The notes: generated by a model not told the origin, from the letters alone. A DNA stretch of 64,000 nt from Coptis chinensis (GCA_015680905.1 CM027380.1:18680001-18744000), one strand, 5' to 3'. Shown: positions 12,001 through 23,578, counted from the first letter of the stretch. Numbers and translations: made by a program.

Positions 12001-12995
12001 TTCGCAGCACACTACTCGGGTTTTTATTTACCCAAAGTCAATATGATGCATCTTTATTTTTTCACAAGAGTAAAGATGGCATGGTCTTTCTATTGGTGTA
12101 TGTGGATGATATTATCATCTTGAGTTCAGATGTGACACTTATTAAGAAGCTGCAACAACATTTACATACAGTATTTTAGATGAAAGATCTTGGGGCACTC
12201 ACTTATTTTCTTGGTTTAGAGATTCGCTCTTAACCACACGGGTTTTTCTTAATCAACACAAGTATACACAAGATCTGGTCCACCTTGCACGGCTGGAAGA
12301 CACCACTTCAGTTGATACTCTTCTTGAAGTGAATGTAAAATTAAAAAAGGATGAGGGTGACCTTCTTGATGATCCTACCTTATATCGACAATTAGTTGGG
12401 AGTCTGATTTATCTCACTATTACTAGACCTGCCATTTCTTATGCAGTTCATACAATCAGCAGGTTTATGGCTTCACCACGACATTTTCACATGGTAGCTG
12501 TTCGTCGGATTGTACAGTATCTTTTGGGGACTCCCCATCGGGGATTATTTTTTCCACATGGCAAAGCACTCAATCTAGTATCATACAGTGATGATGATTG
12601 GGCAGATGTCCGGGATTCTCGGCGATCTACAACCCGGATGGTGCATTTTTTTTGGTGATTCACTTATTTCATGGAAATGTAAGAAGCAAGATTGTGTGTC
12701 AAAATCATCTACTGAAGATTAATATCGGGTCATGTCAGTCCTCTGCTCAGAAGTGGTCTGGCTTCGTGGGATTCTCTTTGAGTTACCTCAAACCAACCCA
12801 ACTCCCCTCCATGGCGATAATACTAGTGCTATACATATTGCTGCAAATCCAGTGTTTCATGAGAGAACAAAACATATAGAGGTTGATTGTCATTATATCC
12901 GGGATACCTATGAAGCAAAGGTTATTACTCTGCCTCACATTCCTACCGAACATCAGGTCGCTAATCTTTTTACTAAGGCAATGGCAAGACAATGA
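9041..12995 (+). pseudogene. Copia-2 gag-pol remnant
   Basis: Gag starts at about 9041 (MSCEKSDSICIRLTGKNYF) and meets a TAA at 9450. Further on, two CCHC zinc-knuckle motifs are readable at about 9750-9850; the first has lost a cysteine (CFSY) and the second is complete (CNYCKESGHIISEC). The protease site reads LDSGASNHM at about 10038-10065. The integrase zinc region (HRCLGH) is at about 10430, and the DLGGEY and AERKN motifs are near 10812 and 10915, with an in-frame stop between them. Reverse transcriptase is split: [13 protein letters not shown] (about 11875), then a deletion, then [11 protein letters not shown] (11958) and YVDDI (about 12100). RNase H ends at 12995. At least five disruptions make it non-functional. 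Confidence 0.9.
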
Positions 12996-13056
12996 CATCA
13001 GTTCCTTGTTAGCAAATTGATGCTTGTTGACTCACCAACATCAATTTGAGGGAGGG

Positions 13057-13294
13057 TATCAAAGAAAAACAGTTGGGTTCTTCCTAATATAGCACACCAG
13101 CCAGCATATCCTTAGATTCTCTAGATTTGTTTGTATTCCATTCCAAAATAACCTAGAGAATATCTTGTAAATATCCTAGAAGATATATTGTAATATCTTA
13201 GTAATATCTTGTAAATATCATTTGCTGATTCTATAAAAGGGACATAGGTATCTCAAGGAGAGTACCAATTCACAATATTCTTGAGTCTTTGACA
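13057..13294 (+). repeat. 3' LTR of Copia-2
   Basis: 238 bp, nearly identical to the 5' copy. It is preceded by the purine tract GAGGGAGGG at 13048-13056 and followed by the TSD TAAGC. Confidence 0.93.
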
Positions 13295-14045
13295 TAAGCT
13301 ATCTGGAATGCAATGTCGAAGATCATTTTGCAAGAAGCAGACGTCTAGAGCAACATAAATCAGCATAGGTGACAATTATTGATCAGCTGAATATATATTA
13401 GGCATGACCAAGGCTTGAAAGAGGTTGTTATAGTAGTATAACACTTGCCTGGATATATTAATTATCGCCTCATCCCAACTGAAAGCGATGTGTAAGTAAT
13501 AAAAGAGGATTTCTTTTGCTATATAAATGGGAAAATAAAATTATTTTCCTCATTCCTTGTCTAGAGTCTAGATAGCTCAATATGCTACTTGTTATTATTG
13601 GTTTTGAACCTTGCTTATGATCAATATGCCATTAGAGAGTGGCCCCGAGTGAGGCCTTCGCCCCACTCGGAAGTCGAAAATAACAAAATGAGAAGTTTCT
13701 TGGCCACCTTCCCTACTTAAGTAGTACACAACAATGTGACATACAACTTAAATAAGAAGCATAGTCGGTTCCTCAACAATAGAAAATAGCATTCTAAAAA
13801 ATCAAAAACAGACTCCTCGAAAGATTGTTCGATTACTTCTTTCATATATGTTCCTTCATTCCACATACTTGGAAAAGGTTATAAACAAATTAAAAAAAAT
13901 TGTAAGCTAAATATTGTTAGAAAAATGATTTGCTCAAATCCATTTAAATATGAATGAGTAGTTTGTCTCCCAAGTTACCCCACTTAAGATGAAATGGGTT
14001 TTTTCTTGAAACAAGATGCGTAATGTGAGAAAAACCTTTTCAAAA

Positions 14046-14195
14046 TGATGCATTTGTTTGAAACAGTGCATTATGCCGAAAAGGTGCGACCTTTCGAAAT
14101 GTGCACTGGTTTGAAACAGTGCATCATGCCGAAAAGGTGCAACCTTTCGAAATAGGCACTGGTTCAAAACAGTGCTATATGCCGAAATGGTGTGT
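14046..14195. repeat. Tandem module inside the LTR
   Basis: Roughly 55-60-bp units repeat two to three times. They contain GAAACAGTGCAT, ATGCCGAAAAGGTGC and ACCTTTCGAAAT. Because GAAAAGGT and ACCTTTCG are partly complementary, each unit can fold on itself. The same array occurs in the 3' LTR at about 17715-17870. Confidence 0.75.
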
Positions 14196-14278
14196 CCTTT
14201 TGAAACATGTGACTTTTCAAAGAGTTGCTTACTTTTTCCCAAGAGTCACTGTGTTGTTTCGAAAAGGCACCACTCACC

Positions 14279-14286
14279 TATAAATA
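14279..14286 (+). promoter_or_regulatory. LTR TATA box
   Basis: TATAAATA follows the repeated module and precedes the conserved leader. The same motif is at 17949-17956 in the 3' LTR. The position fits an RNA polymerase II LTR promoter. Confidence 0.6.
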
Positions 14287-15734
14287 GTGGATGAATTTGG
14301 AGAGAAAAAGACACCAGATCACCAAGTTTCGATCTTTCTCTTCTCCCCTGTTCTTAGTCAAATACTATGTTGTGTTCGCTGAGTCTATAGAATTGAAGTG
14401 CTAGCTTTCTATAGAAGGAAATCCGTTCTATCTTGGGAGATAGTTTCCCATCAACCTTCAAGCACCGTGAGGGGGAAAATCTGTCTTAAGGACATAGTGA
14501 ATCTTCACTAGGCTCGGATTTAATCATTGGTAAATTAAGTTCATTAGTTGAACTAAAAGGTTTGTTTGTTTGTTGAAATTAAAGGTTTGTTCATATCAAT
14601 TTGATTTTCTTGTTTACTTAATAATAAGTATATTTTTGGAATAAGTTTTCTACAAACTTAAGACAGATCCTTATTGCCTTGTATTAATTTGGTTTAATTA
14701 ATTTTGGCTATACTTATTGTTAATGAACTAACATTTTTAAAAGTGTTTTGTTCACGTTTCGTTGAGAAGCGGTGGTCAAAATATTGATATGTCATGAGAC
14801 ACATTTTTTTTAACTGGGGTATGTATTATTGTATTTCTAGTTAATTGCATGCCCTTTGTTCAAATATTAACGGAAAGGTATTGGTCATCGGTATGATTTT
14901 ATTAAATTGGGACTTTGTTCAAATATTAATTTCTCCGGAATGATGATGTCATCATATCAAACGCGTTGTGAGTGCAAGATAAGTTGGTGTTTGACGCCAC
15001 TTTTATCTGGACTTTGAACCGTAGAGGCAACAAATGAGATGGAAACACTATTCCATTCAATATTTGTGTTTTCTATTTAAAATATGGAAGAGAGCCACCT
15101 GTTTGTAAGGTCCGATTCAAGACTTTAAGTCTTTTTGACCGTGTCAAAAAAGAACCAATAACAAACAGTGAATTTAGTCACTGAAGTCGTATGGTTTCAA
15201 AAAGGAGGCATGTTCTAAAAGTAAAAGGATTAAGTTTGAATAGCCACAACTCTTGGAAGTGGTCCCACAGAAACGGTTTAAACTTTTACGGGGCAACTGT
15301 TGTGAATAAGACGATTCACAATACAAATTTGGAGAGTCTAATGTCCAAACCGCTAGACTTACTCAATGAATGACATGTGTCATAACTAAAAATCAGAAAG
15401 TACAAAGTGCATATGCTAAATTGAGGATTTCAAATACTAAAAGGTTTTGTACCTATTAGAGAATTGTTTTCTCCTGACTTTCAAACCAAATAGTTTCTAA
15501 AGGTACGAAAACAATATTCAAAGGGTTTGTCCTGTTCCTAGAAGTCTTATGTTTAGTAACTTTTTGCATATTGAGAACGGGAATTTGGTTTTGTCTCTTA
15601 CGGAAAAGGTACTTTCGACACCAATTCTTTCTCAAACAAGAAGCAAGTTCACATATTATTTTGTGAGTAAATTTTTATTTCAGAATTTGTTTCTAAAAAG
15701 AATAACAAGGTGTGTTTCTATTTCAGAATAGAAA

Positions 15735-16220
15735 TGACAACACCACCGTGTTCTCCTATTAATGCTATTCCTATTTCATTTCCTTTACCTACTAGTTAGT
15801 TGAATGGTATGAATATTTTGGTCCCCGATGATGACCTTATGTTAGTAGAAGTGGAACTCAACAACTTCGGGTGTCTACTAGCAATGGTGGATCTTGGTTC
15901 AACTCATACGTTAATCTCTCGAGTATGTATCCGAGGGCTATTGGATTGAAACTTCATGATGAATGTCTGAGGGCTATGAGGCTTGAACCAAGAAGCCTAA
16001 CAGGTGAAAGGACTAAGCTTTGGAAGTTGACATTAAGATGCACAACTGGCGAGGAAAGGTGGACCTGATGGTAGCTCGCTTAGACCATTTTCAAGTCATT
16101 CTTGGAATGGACTTCTTGAAAGCAAACAAGGTGGTGGTAATGCCACACTTGGAGGGAATTATGATCCAAGATTCCAAGAATCCTTGCTTCATTCCAGATG
16201 TTAGGAATGGCTGGTGCTAA
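15735..16220 (+). pseudogene. Gypsy-type aspartic protease remnant
   Basis: Read across two frames, the segment shows MVDLGSTHTLIS near 15889, an aspartic-protease active-site context, and downstream GKVDLMVARLDHFQVILGMD, the typical end of Ty3/gypsy retropepsin-like domains, followed by PHLEGIMI. In-frame stops and at least one frameshift separate the parts. Copia proteases do not look like this, so the segment is of gypsy origin. Assignment rests on motif recognition only. Confidence 0.65.
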
Positions 16221-16599
16221 AAGGGTTCTAAAAATATTGTATTATTTGTAAGATATATGTGTTTTACTATTGCGCCAAAGAGTGTCAATAAAGAAGATTG
16301 ATTAAGATATTGTTTTATAAGCATACTTGTAAGCAAAATTGAGGTCTTAGAAGTGTTTTCGACACTATATGAATGATATGTGACATTCTTTAAGAACAAG
16401 CCTCACTTAAAAAACATATATCTAAATGGTTTTCCAATTTATTGACTTTGTCATGAGAAATTGGAAAAATGTGGGGGATTATGTATCTTCTTGAATTAAT
16501 CAATTCAAAATTGGAAATTTGTTGAAGCATTACTCAAAAGACATCAAATGTGGTGTTTTGCTCTAGGAGAGATGCATAAATTTCAAAGAAATCCTTATA

Positions 16600-16970
16600 G
16601 CAAACGTGCATAGCAAGGTCCACTATATATGGAATCAGAATTCATAGCGTTCGACGAGGCTGTAGACGAAGCTGAGTGACTTCGAAATTTCTTAGAGGAT
16701 ATTTCAAACTGAGCTAAACCTGTGCTAGCAGTGTGTATACATTGTGACAGCCAATCTGCTATTGGTGGAGCACAAAGTAGCATGTATAATAGGAAGTCTC
16801 GACACATACGTCGTAGACATAACACCGTTAGACAATTGCTCTCAAATGGAGTTATCTCAATCGACTATGTAAGGTCAAAAGATAACATTGCGGATCCGCT
16901 TACAAAAGGTTTAACAAGAGAGCAAGTTGAAATATTATCAAGGGTAATGGGCTTAAAGCCTTTGAGATAA
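16600..16970 (+). pseudogene. Copia-type RNase H remnant
   Basis: Readable motifs are ESEFIAFDEAVDEAE near 16630, CDSQSAIGGAQ near 16745, SRHIRRRHNTVRQLL, VISIDYVRSKDNIADPLTKG and a C-terminal end at 16970. Upstream of 16722 it is broken by stops. This is the C-terminal part of a Copia RNase H. No reverse transcriptase precedes it. Confidence 0.8.
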
Positions 16971-17585
16971 TCAACCAAGAGTCCTCATAATGGAAAAACC
17001 AACCTAGTTGACTGGAGATCCCAAGATCTAGGTTCAAAGGGCCAACTGAATTATGTCTGTGACTCAGTCAGCACTGGAGAGTAATAATATACTCTAACCC
17101 ATTCCTATATAAGACAGTGCATATCTGCCGCGAGACCCAGGATAAGTCAAGCTTTTAATGATTTACTATATCTTGGAAAGTTATGTTATCCAAGTGGAGT
17201 ATTGCAGGATACTCTTTATAGAAATCACCTATGTTAGTGCGAAATTGGGGCAAACGCTTCTATGAGAATTTTAAAGGCAAATGTCTCAAAAGCACTATCT
17301 GAAACCAAGAAGTGTTCAAGGCCAAAATGAACACAAACGTGAGAACCAACAGTATTCGAGACGGTACTGCGTGAAGATGATTGTCTAGGTTTATACAAAC
17401 GGCTGACAGTTCAAGGACATTAATTGAAGTCTACTGATCGTCCAATTAAATCCGATCGTCTTTCACTAAGGCAAGTTCAAGGCCTCCCATGCTACTTGAC
17501 TGATGGCGGTATCTTTTCATTTGTAAAAGAACAGAAATCCGATGTTTATGATAGAAGAAGCCAAATTTTCATTCATGTGGGGGAT

Positions 17586-18327
17586 TGTTAGAAAAATGAT
17601 TTGCTCAAATCCATTTAAATATGAATGAGTAGTTTGTCTCCCAAGTTACCCCACTTAAGATGAAATGGGTTTTTTCTTGAAACAGTACGTAATGTGAGAA
17701 AAACCTTTTCAAAATGATGCATTTGTTTGAAACAGTGCATTATGCCGAAAAGGTGCGACCTTTCGAATGTGCACTTTGGTTTGAAACAATGCATCATGCC
17801 GAAAAGGTGCAACCTTTCGAAATAGGCACTGGTTCGAAACAGTGCTATATGCCGAAATGGTGTGTCCTTTCGAAACATGTGACTTTTCAAAGAGTTGCTT
17901 ACTTTTTTCCCAACAATCAATCGTTGTTTCGAAAAGGCACCACTCACCTATAAATAGTGGATGAATTTGGAGAGAAAAATACACCAGATCACACAGAGTT
18001 CTGATCTTTCTCTTCTCCCCCTGTTCTTAGTCAAATACTATGTTGTGTTCGCTGAGTCTATAGAATTGAAGTGCTAGCTTTCTATAGAAGGAAATCCGTT
18101 CTATCTTGGGAGATAGTTTCCCATCAACCTTCAAGCACCGTGAGGGGGAAAATCTGTCTTAAGGACATAGTGAATCTTCACTAGGCTCGGATTTAATCAT
18201 TGGTAAATTAAGTTCATTAGTTGAACTAAAAGGTTTGTTTGTTTGTTGAAATTAAAGGTTTGTTCATATCAATTTGATTTTCTTGTTTACTTAACAATAA
18301 GTATATTTTTGGAATAAGTTTTCTACA
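17586..18327 (+). repeat. 3' LTR of the mixed element
   Basis: 742 bp, very similar to the 5' LTR, with a few indels in the tandem module and a TATA box at 17949-17956. The TSD AATAT follows. Confidence 0.92.
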
Positions 18328-18438
18328 AATATTAGAGTCTACTCTCACAAAAAAAAAAAACTAGAGACCAGTGTTAGGTCATTCATAATTCCTAGTTCAG
18401 GCTTGCTAATATTACAGCGGATAGATTGATAATATTTA

Positions 18439-18492
18439 TAATAATAATAATAACAATAACAAAAATAATATATATATATATATATATATATA
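18439..18492. repeat. ATA/TA microsatellite in SDR copy 1 intron 1
   Basis: AATAATAAT units grade into a run of AT dinucleotides. The matching place in the intact gene's intron 1 (about 60866-60905) has a shorter array, so the two copies differ in repeat length. Confidence 0.85.
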
Positions 18493-19075
18493 AACAGTAT
18501 TTTCACAAATTTATCTCCAAGAAATCACTATGAAATATTCAAGAATAATGTTACCTATTAGTCAGTGTTCAGCGTGTTGCCAACCAAAAAAAAAAAGTGT
18601 TCAGCGTGTCAGATCAAATATCTACATTCACTATATTCACATTCCAAATTCACACATTGAACACCACCATAGTAAAATTCAGACAAATCAATTAATTCAA
18701 GAAAGTAAGCAAATATTGAATGATGATTTGAACAGATTACCATAGACATTGGTATTGAAAGTGTGCTCTAATGAAGAAAGAGGGATTTCAGCCAAAGGAG
18801 CAACGCAATGAACACCAGCATTATTGACGACGATATCGATACAACCAAACTTATCAAGCACACTAGTTAAAACATTTCTAACACTTTCATCGGTGAACAT
18901 CCAGTTCATGAAGTGAAAATCTAGGATCACTTTCAAGGTCTTTCATTGAAGCCCGGAGATCTAGTTGTTGCTACAACTAAACATTTCTTTGAAGCAAAAG
19001 CTTGTGCTAGGGAGTGACCAATACCTCCTCCTGAACAACCGTTATCAAAACCACTGGTTCATCCGAAACATCCAT

Positions 19076-19571
19076 TGCTCTGAACAATACCCAAGTTTCA
19101 AAATCTAATCTTTCTTTTGGTTTTAGAAATTTTTTGGGTTTTCCCCAAGATGGGTTCTGTTAAAAAAAAGTGGCAGAATATTCAAGACGTTTGATTTTAG
19201 GAATCTAAGTGACGTGAAAGCCCGGGATATATAGTTTTTACCAAAATGAGAATTTGGTGTTCACCCAGTTATGCAGTTGGGTACTAATAAAGATAGAATA
19301 TACCATGTAGCATCAGTCCATTAAGATGTTTTAAATGCATTGAAGAATCATACAGTTACATAGTTACGTGTTTTTATGTTATTGTTTACAACGTTTGGAA
19401 AAATGATACTTACCATCCTTCATCCGCTATGCCACAATGGTGCTGGCATTTCGTCATTGTGTCTTAGTGGTGTGTGTAAATGTAGTGATTGTGTCATATG
19501 GTGCAAATGGATGGAGACGAAGGTGGTTGTGAAGTGGTTCAGATTTTTAAGAGGCTTCGATCTAAAAAAGT
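19076..19571. other. Upstream side of SDR copy 1, no gene
   Basis: 19076-19205 is the reverse complement of the intact gene's immediate 5' flank (about 60150-60279). Beyond about 19210 the similarity stops, so copy 1 lacks the distal promoter region kept at 26220-26900 and 59450-60140. No coding region is seen in 19210-19571. Confidence 0.65.
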
Positions 19572-19738
19572 TGAGAGGTACGTGTGAAGCCTGATTGATA
19601 AGTCAATTAAAGCAACAACTCAATTCAAACTGAATGAGTGACCACAGGCAAATTAAGCTTGTCAACAAAGGAGACTCTTTGTAAATGTAAATCACAAAAA
19701 GCATAGAGACAATAAGCTTGTAGATTCAAAATAGTTTG

Positions 19739-20325
19739 TGTTGTGAATAACTAACTGCGGAAACAACGTTATCCACTACAAATAGATTAACCGTACACAA
19801 GGATTGATCCTTCTCTCTAGACAAGACTTCAACACTCTCCAAGTACTATCCCAACACTTCTCAATGTCAATTAAACAAGCATATAAAATAAAACAATTAA
19901 TGTAAAAGAGAACACACCACAAGATAATGATATATCGTGGTTCGGCAATTTGCCTACGTCCACACTGCGAGTTACAAGCTTTACTAGATGTCCAGAGTAA
20001 CATATTACAAGAGCTCTCAATTCACTCACAAAGAATGAACACACAACTCACTAAGAATTTCTCTCTTACAATCTCTCTCTTTCTTGGTTTTGGTTAGGTT
20101 AAGTTTTTACAGAAAAAAACTTATATTTATACTATTTCCAAAAAATGGGAAGTCATGCTTTGAAATACGGTTGATGGGGGTGCCTTTTGGCCAGTAAAAG
20201 TCGAAGCCAAGCGCCGCAACAACCTGTTCGCTAAGCCAAAGAGGGAGGCTGTAGCATACTTGTCCAGCATACCTAGCTGGTGGTCGCCTTTCGTGAGAGA
20301 AGAAAAAACTCCTTTTTTCTCTACA
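19739..20325 (-). repeat. 3' LTR of Copia-4
   Basis: 587 bp on the + strand, from TGTTGTGAATAACTAAC to TTTTTTCTCTACA. The part at about 20160-20290 differs in length and sequence from the right LTR (24945-25060). Confidence 0.9.
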
Positions 20326-20443
20326 TTCTCCATCTCGGTGAGGTTTTAACACATAAAACCGAGCCGAACACATCCAACAAGAAGTACTAGTCCCATAACT
20401 CACAGTCAACTGCCCCGAAGGGCCATGCCCACAAAGGGCTCTT

Positions 20444-23400
20444 TCAAACATGTAGGATTTGGAGCAAGTCCAAACAATGTTGGAACTTAACTCCGGTGAC
20501 AACCTTTGTCAGCATATCAGCAGGATTGTCATGGGTGTCTACTTTCTCAAGTGCTACATCATCATCCTCAATGACATCCCGTCCAAAGTGATAACGGACA
20601 TCAATATGTTTGGTCCGAGCATGATGAACCTGGTTTTTTGCCAAATGAATAGCACTCTGATTATCACAGTACAAAGTAACACTATTCTGCTCAATACCCA
20701 TATCATCCAGAAGACCTCGAAGCCATAGTGCCTCTTTCACTGCCTCTGCCACTGCCATATACTCTGCCTCAGTAGTAGATAGAGCAACTGTAGCCTGTAG
20801 CATAGACCTCCAACTAACCGGTGCACTATGCATCATAAACACATAACCAGTAGTCGATCATCGTCTATCTAGATCACCTGCATAATCTGAATTCACATAC
20901 CCACTGACATAACAAGTGCCTCCACCATAAACTAATCCCACATCCAAGGTAACTTTCAAGTACCTCAATACCCATTTCACTGCTTCCCAATGCTACTTCC
21001 CAGGATTTGCCATATACCTGCTTACAACACTAACTGCTTGTGAAATGTCTGGGCGTGTGCACACCATAACATACATCAAACTGCCCACTGCACTTGCATA
21101 AGGAACATGAGCCATATGCTTTTGTTCCCCCACCGAACTAGGAGAGAACTTAGCTGAAAGCCTAAAATGCCTAGCCAAAGGAGTAGAAACCGACTTTGCA
21201 TTCTCCATACCAAAATGAGAAATTACTTTCTGAAGGTATTTCTTCTGAGATACAACTATCCGTCGCTTCTTCCTATCTCTGTCAATCTCCATGCCCAATA
21301 TCTTCTTGACTCCACCTAAGTCTTTCATCTCCAATTCAGAGCTAAGTTGAGATTTCAATTTGTCTATCTCCACCATGCTTTTGGAACCAATAAGCATGTC
21401 ATCCACATAAAGCAGGAGATAGATGAAGTCATTACCAATGAAGCATCACAAAGTAAACACAATGATCATACTTATTTCAGGTGTGTGTACTCATGTTGCA
21501 TCATGAACGTGTCAAAGCGCTTGTACCATTGCCTTGGCGATTGCTTTAAACCATACAATGACCGATTCAACTTGCACACATGATCTTCTTTCTTAGCAAC
21601 AACAAAACCCTCAGGTTGTCTCATATAGATCTCTTTCTCTAAGTCCCCATGCAAGAAAGCAGTTTTAACATCAAGTTGCTCTAACTCCAAGTCGAAGTGA
21701 GCAACTAAACTCAATAACACGTGAATGGAAGTATGTTTGACCACCTGGGAAAATACCTCATTGTAGTCGACTCCTTCCTTCTATGTTTGCTACCACTCTT
21801 ATCTTGTACCCAGTACTGTCAGACTCAGGAAGGACCTCTTTCTTTCTGAACACCTATTTACTGTCGATAGTCTTTTTGCCCTTTGGCAATAAAATTAGGT
21901 CCCATGTGTGATTTTTATCAAGAGATTCCATCTCTTCTTGCATAATAACCAACCAATATCTGTAATGAGCATCTCTAACAGCTTCCTTGAAGCTATCTGG
22001 CTCATCATCTTCAATATTCAGTGCATATGCCACTAAATCTACCTGACCATAGTGTTTCACCGGCTTATCATGCCCATACTTGTGCACTTCTTTAACTTGT
22101 CTCTTTGGCCTAGGGTTAGCCATTACGAGTTGCGGATGCTCATGCTCTTTTTCATGTTGTTGCGTGGTTCCATGATTTGGTACCTCATCATGTACCAACC
22201 AGTCATCTGCTGCATCAGACAACTCAAGCTCAGTAGCTTGAACTTCTATAGACTCACCATTCTGCCCAGCTTTTTCCGGCTTACTTAAAGATAACACGGA
22301 AGTCTCACCAAAGATAACATCTCTGCTGACCAGGAACTTGTGGTCTTCTAGAGACCACAATCTGTATCCCTTTACCCCATTTGCGAAGCCTAAGAATATG
22401 GCCTTCTTAGCTCTGGGATCTAGCTTGTTTTCCCTCACATGGTAGTAAGCAGTCGATCCAAACACTTGCAAAATACTATAATCAGCTGGGTTACCTGACC
22501 ACACCTCATAAGGCGTCTTGCAATCTATAGCTGGAATTGGTGACCTATTGTACAGGTAACGCGCCATGGACACTGCATCTACCCAATACTTTTTGCCTAG
22601 ACTGGCATTAGACAACAAACATCTCGCTCTTTCAAGCAAGGTTCTATTCATCCGCTTTGTCATTCCATTCTGCTGAGGCTTGCCCCTGATTGTCTAGTGT
22701 CTGACAATTCCCTGTTGCGCACAAAACTCTTAGAAAGGCCCATAAGTATACTCAGTACCATTGTCAGACCGTAGAGTCTTCACTTTCCTATCTGTGCGAT
22801 TCTCAACCCTTGCCTTCTACTTTTTAAATATCTCAAACATTTCATCTTTCATTTTCATCATATACACCCACACATAGCGAGTATGATCATCAATAAATGA
22901 GACATAATAACGGTTACCTTCTTTTGAAGCCACTCTGGAGGGTCCCCAAACATTCGTATGCACATAATCAAGGATGCATGTTGTCGTGTGCTTGCTTGAA
23001 CTGAAATTGACTCTGCACTGCTTCCCATAGACGCAATGCTCACAGAACCCCATACTTGGCTTCTTCAAGTCCTTCAAGAACCCTCACTTGCACAACTCAG
23101 ACAAACCCTTTTCACTCATATACCCTAGTCGCAAATGCCACATCTTAGTACACTCAGAATCATCACTACATGCAACCACTGCTACATCGCCTATCACCGT
23201 ACTACCCATCAAAGTATACAAGGTTCTATGTCTTTGACCCTTCATAACAATTAAAGAGCCATTAACAATCTTTAGGACTCCACTTTCCCCCACAAACTTG
23301 TGGCTTTTGAAATCCAAGGTACCAAGAGAAATAAGGTTTTTCTTTAGCTCAGGAACATGCCTCACATCGGTTTAAGTCCTCACTACACCATCATGCATCT

Positions 23401-23578
23401 TGACCCGTATAGTTCCAATTCCTACCATCTTACAAGCAACATCATTACCCATCAAAATGGAGCCACCATCAATGCTCTCATAAGAAGTAAACCACTTTCT
23501 ATTTGGGCGCACATATGGTAGGAACACCCAATTATCAAGAATCCACTTTTCGCCATATATAGTCTTATGTGGACACAC
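20444..23578 (-). pseudogene. Copia-4 pol remnant (protease, integrase, RT, RNase H)
   Basis: The protease region (23372-23578) has lost its active-site triad by a local frame slip; WILDN is followed by non-matching residues. The pre-integrase zinc motif reads MWHLRLGYMSEKG with Tyr where a zinc-ligand His is expected, and the pair FCEHC follows. In the integrase core, HTNVWGPS has Asn in place of the first catalytic Asp. The integrase C-terminal region is at 21854-22663. Reverse transcriptase parts are at 21472-21744 (QLDVKTAFLHGDLEKE, SLYGLKQSPRQW) and 20993-21406 (after YVDDM). RNase H at 20444-20842 is well kept (STTEAEYMA, CDNQSAIHL, NPADMLTK). Stops and shifts between the blocks rule out a working polyprotein. 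Confidence 0.9.

Larger units (their letters stand above)
8704..13294 (+). mobile_element. Complete but decayed Copia retrotransposon (Copia-2)
   Basis: Both LTRs are 238 bp (8704-8941 and 13057-13294), and the TSD TAAGC is present at 8699-8703 and 13295-13299. The order is LTR, methionine-tRNA-type priming site, gag, protease, integrase, reverse transcriptase, RNase H, purine tract GAGGGAGGG, LTR, as in Copia elements. Both LTRs begin TA rather than TG and end CA. By eye the LTRs differ at only a handful of sites, yet the coding part has several stops, frameshifts and a deletion in the reverse transcriptase. The insertion is in intron 1 of SDR copy 1, since 8037-8698 and 13300-13909 continue the intron on both sides. 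Confidence 0.95.
13915..14654 (+). repeat. 5' LTR of the mixed element
   Basis: 740 bp, TG...CA. It contains a repeated module (14046-14190), a TATA box at 14279-14286 and, downstream, a well-conserved leader similar to 17957-18327. Confidence 0.92.
13915..18327 (+). mobile_element. Non-autonomous LTR element with mixed gypsy/Copia remnants
   Basis: Two LTRs of about 740 bp (13915-14654 and 17586-18327) are flanked by the TSD AATAT (13910-13914 and 18328-18332). The LTR ends are short inverted repeats, TGTTAGAAAA and TTTTCTACA. The interior is only about 2.9 kb. It holds a protease-like segment of Ty3/gypsy type (15735-16220) and, downstream, an RNase H segment of Copia type (16600-16970). 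No reverse transcriptase or integrase is seen, and there is no methionine-type priming site after the 5' LTR. A purine tract (GTGGGGGAT) precedes the 3' LTR. It sits in intron 1 of SDR copy 1. It could be a LARD-like element carrying captured pieces, or the product of recombination between elements. Confidence 0.88.
3367..19075 (-). pseudogene. SDR copy 1: inverted, frameshifted duplicate of the intact SDR gene
   Basis: This is the same three-exon gene as at 60280-63132, in opposite orientation. Exon 1 is 18741-19075, exon 2 is 7850-8007 and exon 3 is 3367-3695. These are 335, 158 and 329 nt against 337, 160 and 337 nt in the intact gene, so every exon has net deletions. The first shift is about a dozen codons after the start, at about 19040, in the glycine-rich cofactor loop. 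In exon 2 the frame is lost just before the catalytic Tyr-x-x-x-Lys site, and a further shift lies in exon 3. Splice dinucleotides are still recognisable and the introns remain very similar to those of the intact gene. Intron 2 carries a Copia element (3918-7782). Intron 1 carries two LTR elements (8704-13294 and 13915-18327) and is stretched to nearly 11 kb. A functional enzyme is not expected. Some of the frame breaks could be sequencing errors (see findings). Confidence 0.9.

Noticed and set aside
14046..14195. Regular short repeats resembling a CRISPR array
   Set aside because: Units are tandem without unique spacers, lie in an LTR and occur in both LTRs; the genome is a plant's.
3367..19075. 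SDR copy 1 as a functional second gene
   Set aside because: All three exons carry net deletions and the cofactor loop and catalytic Tyr are out of frame as sequenced. Kept as a pseudogene, with sequencing error noted as a possible reason.
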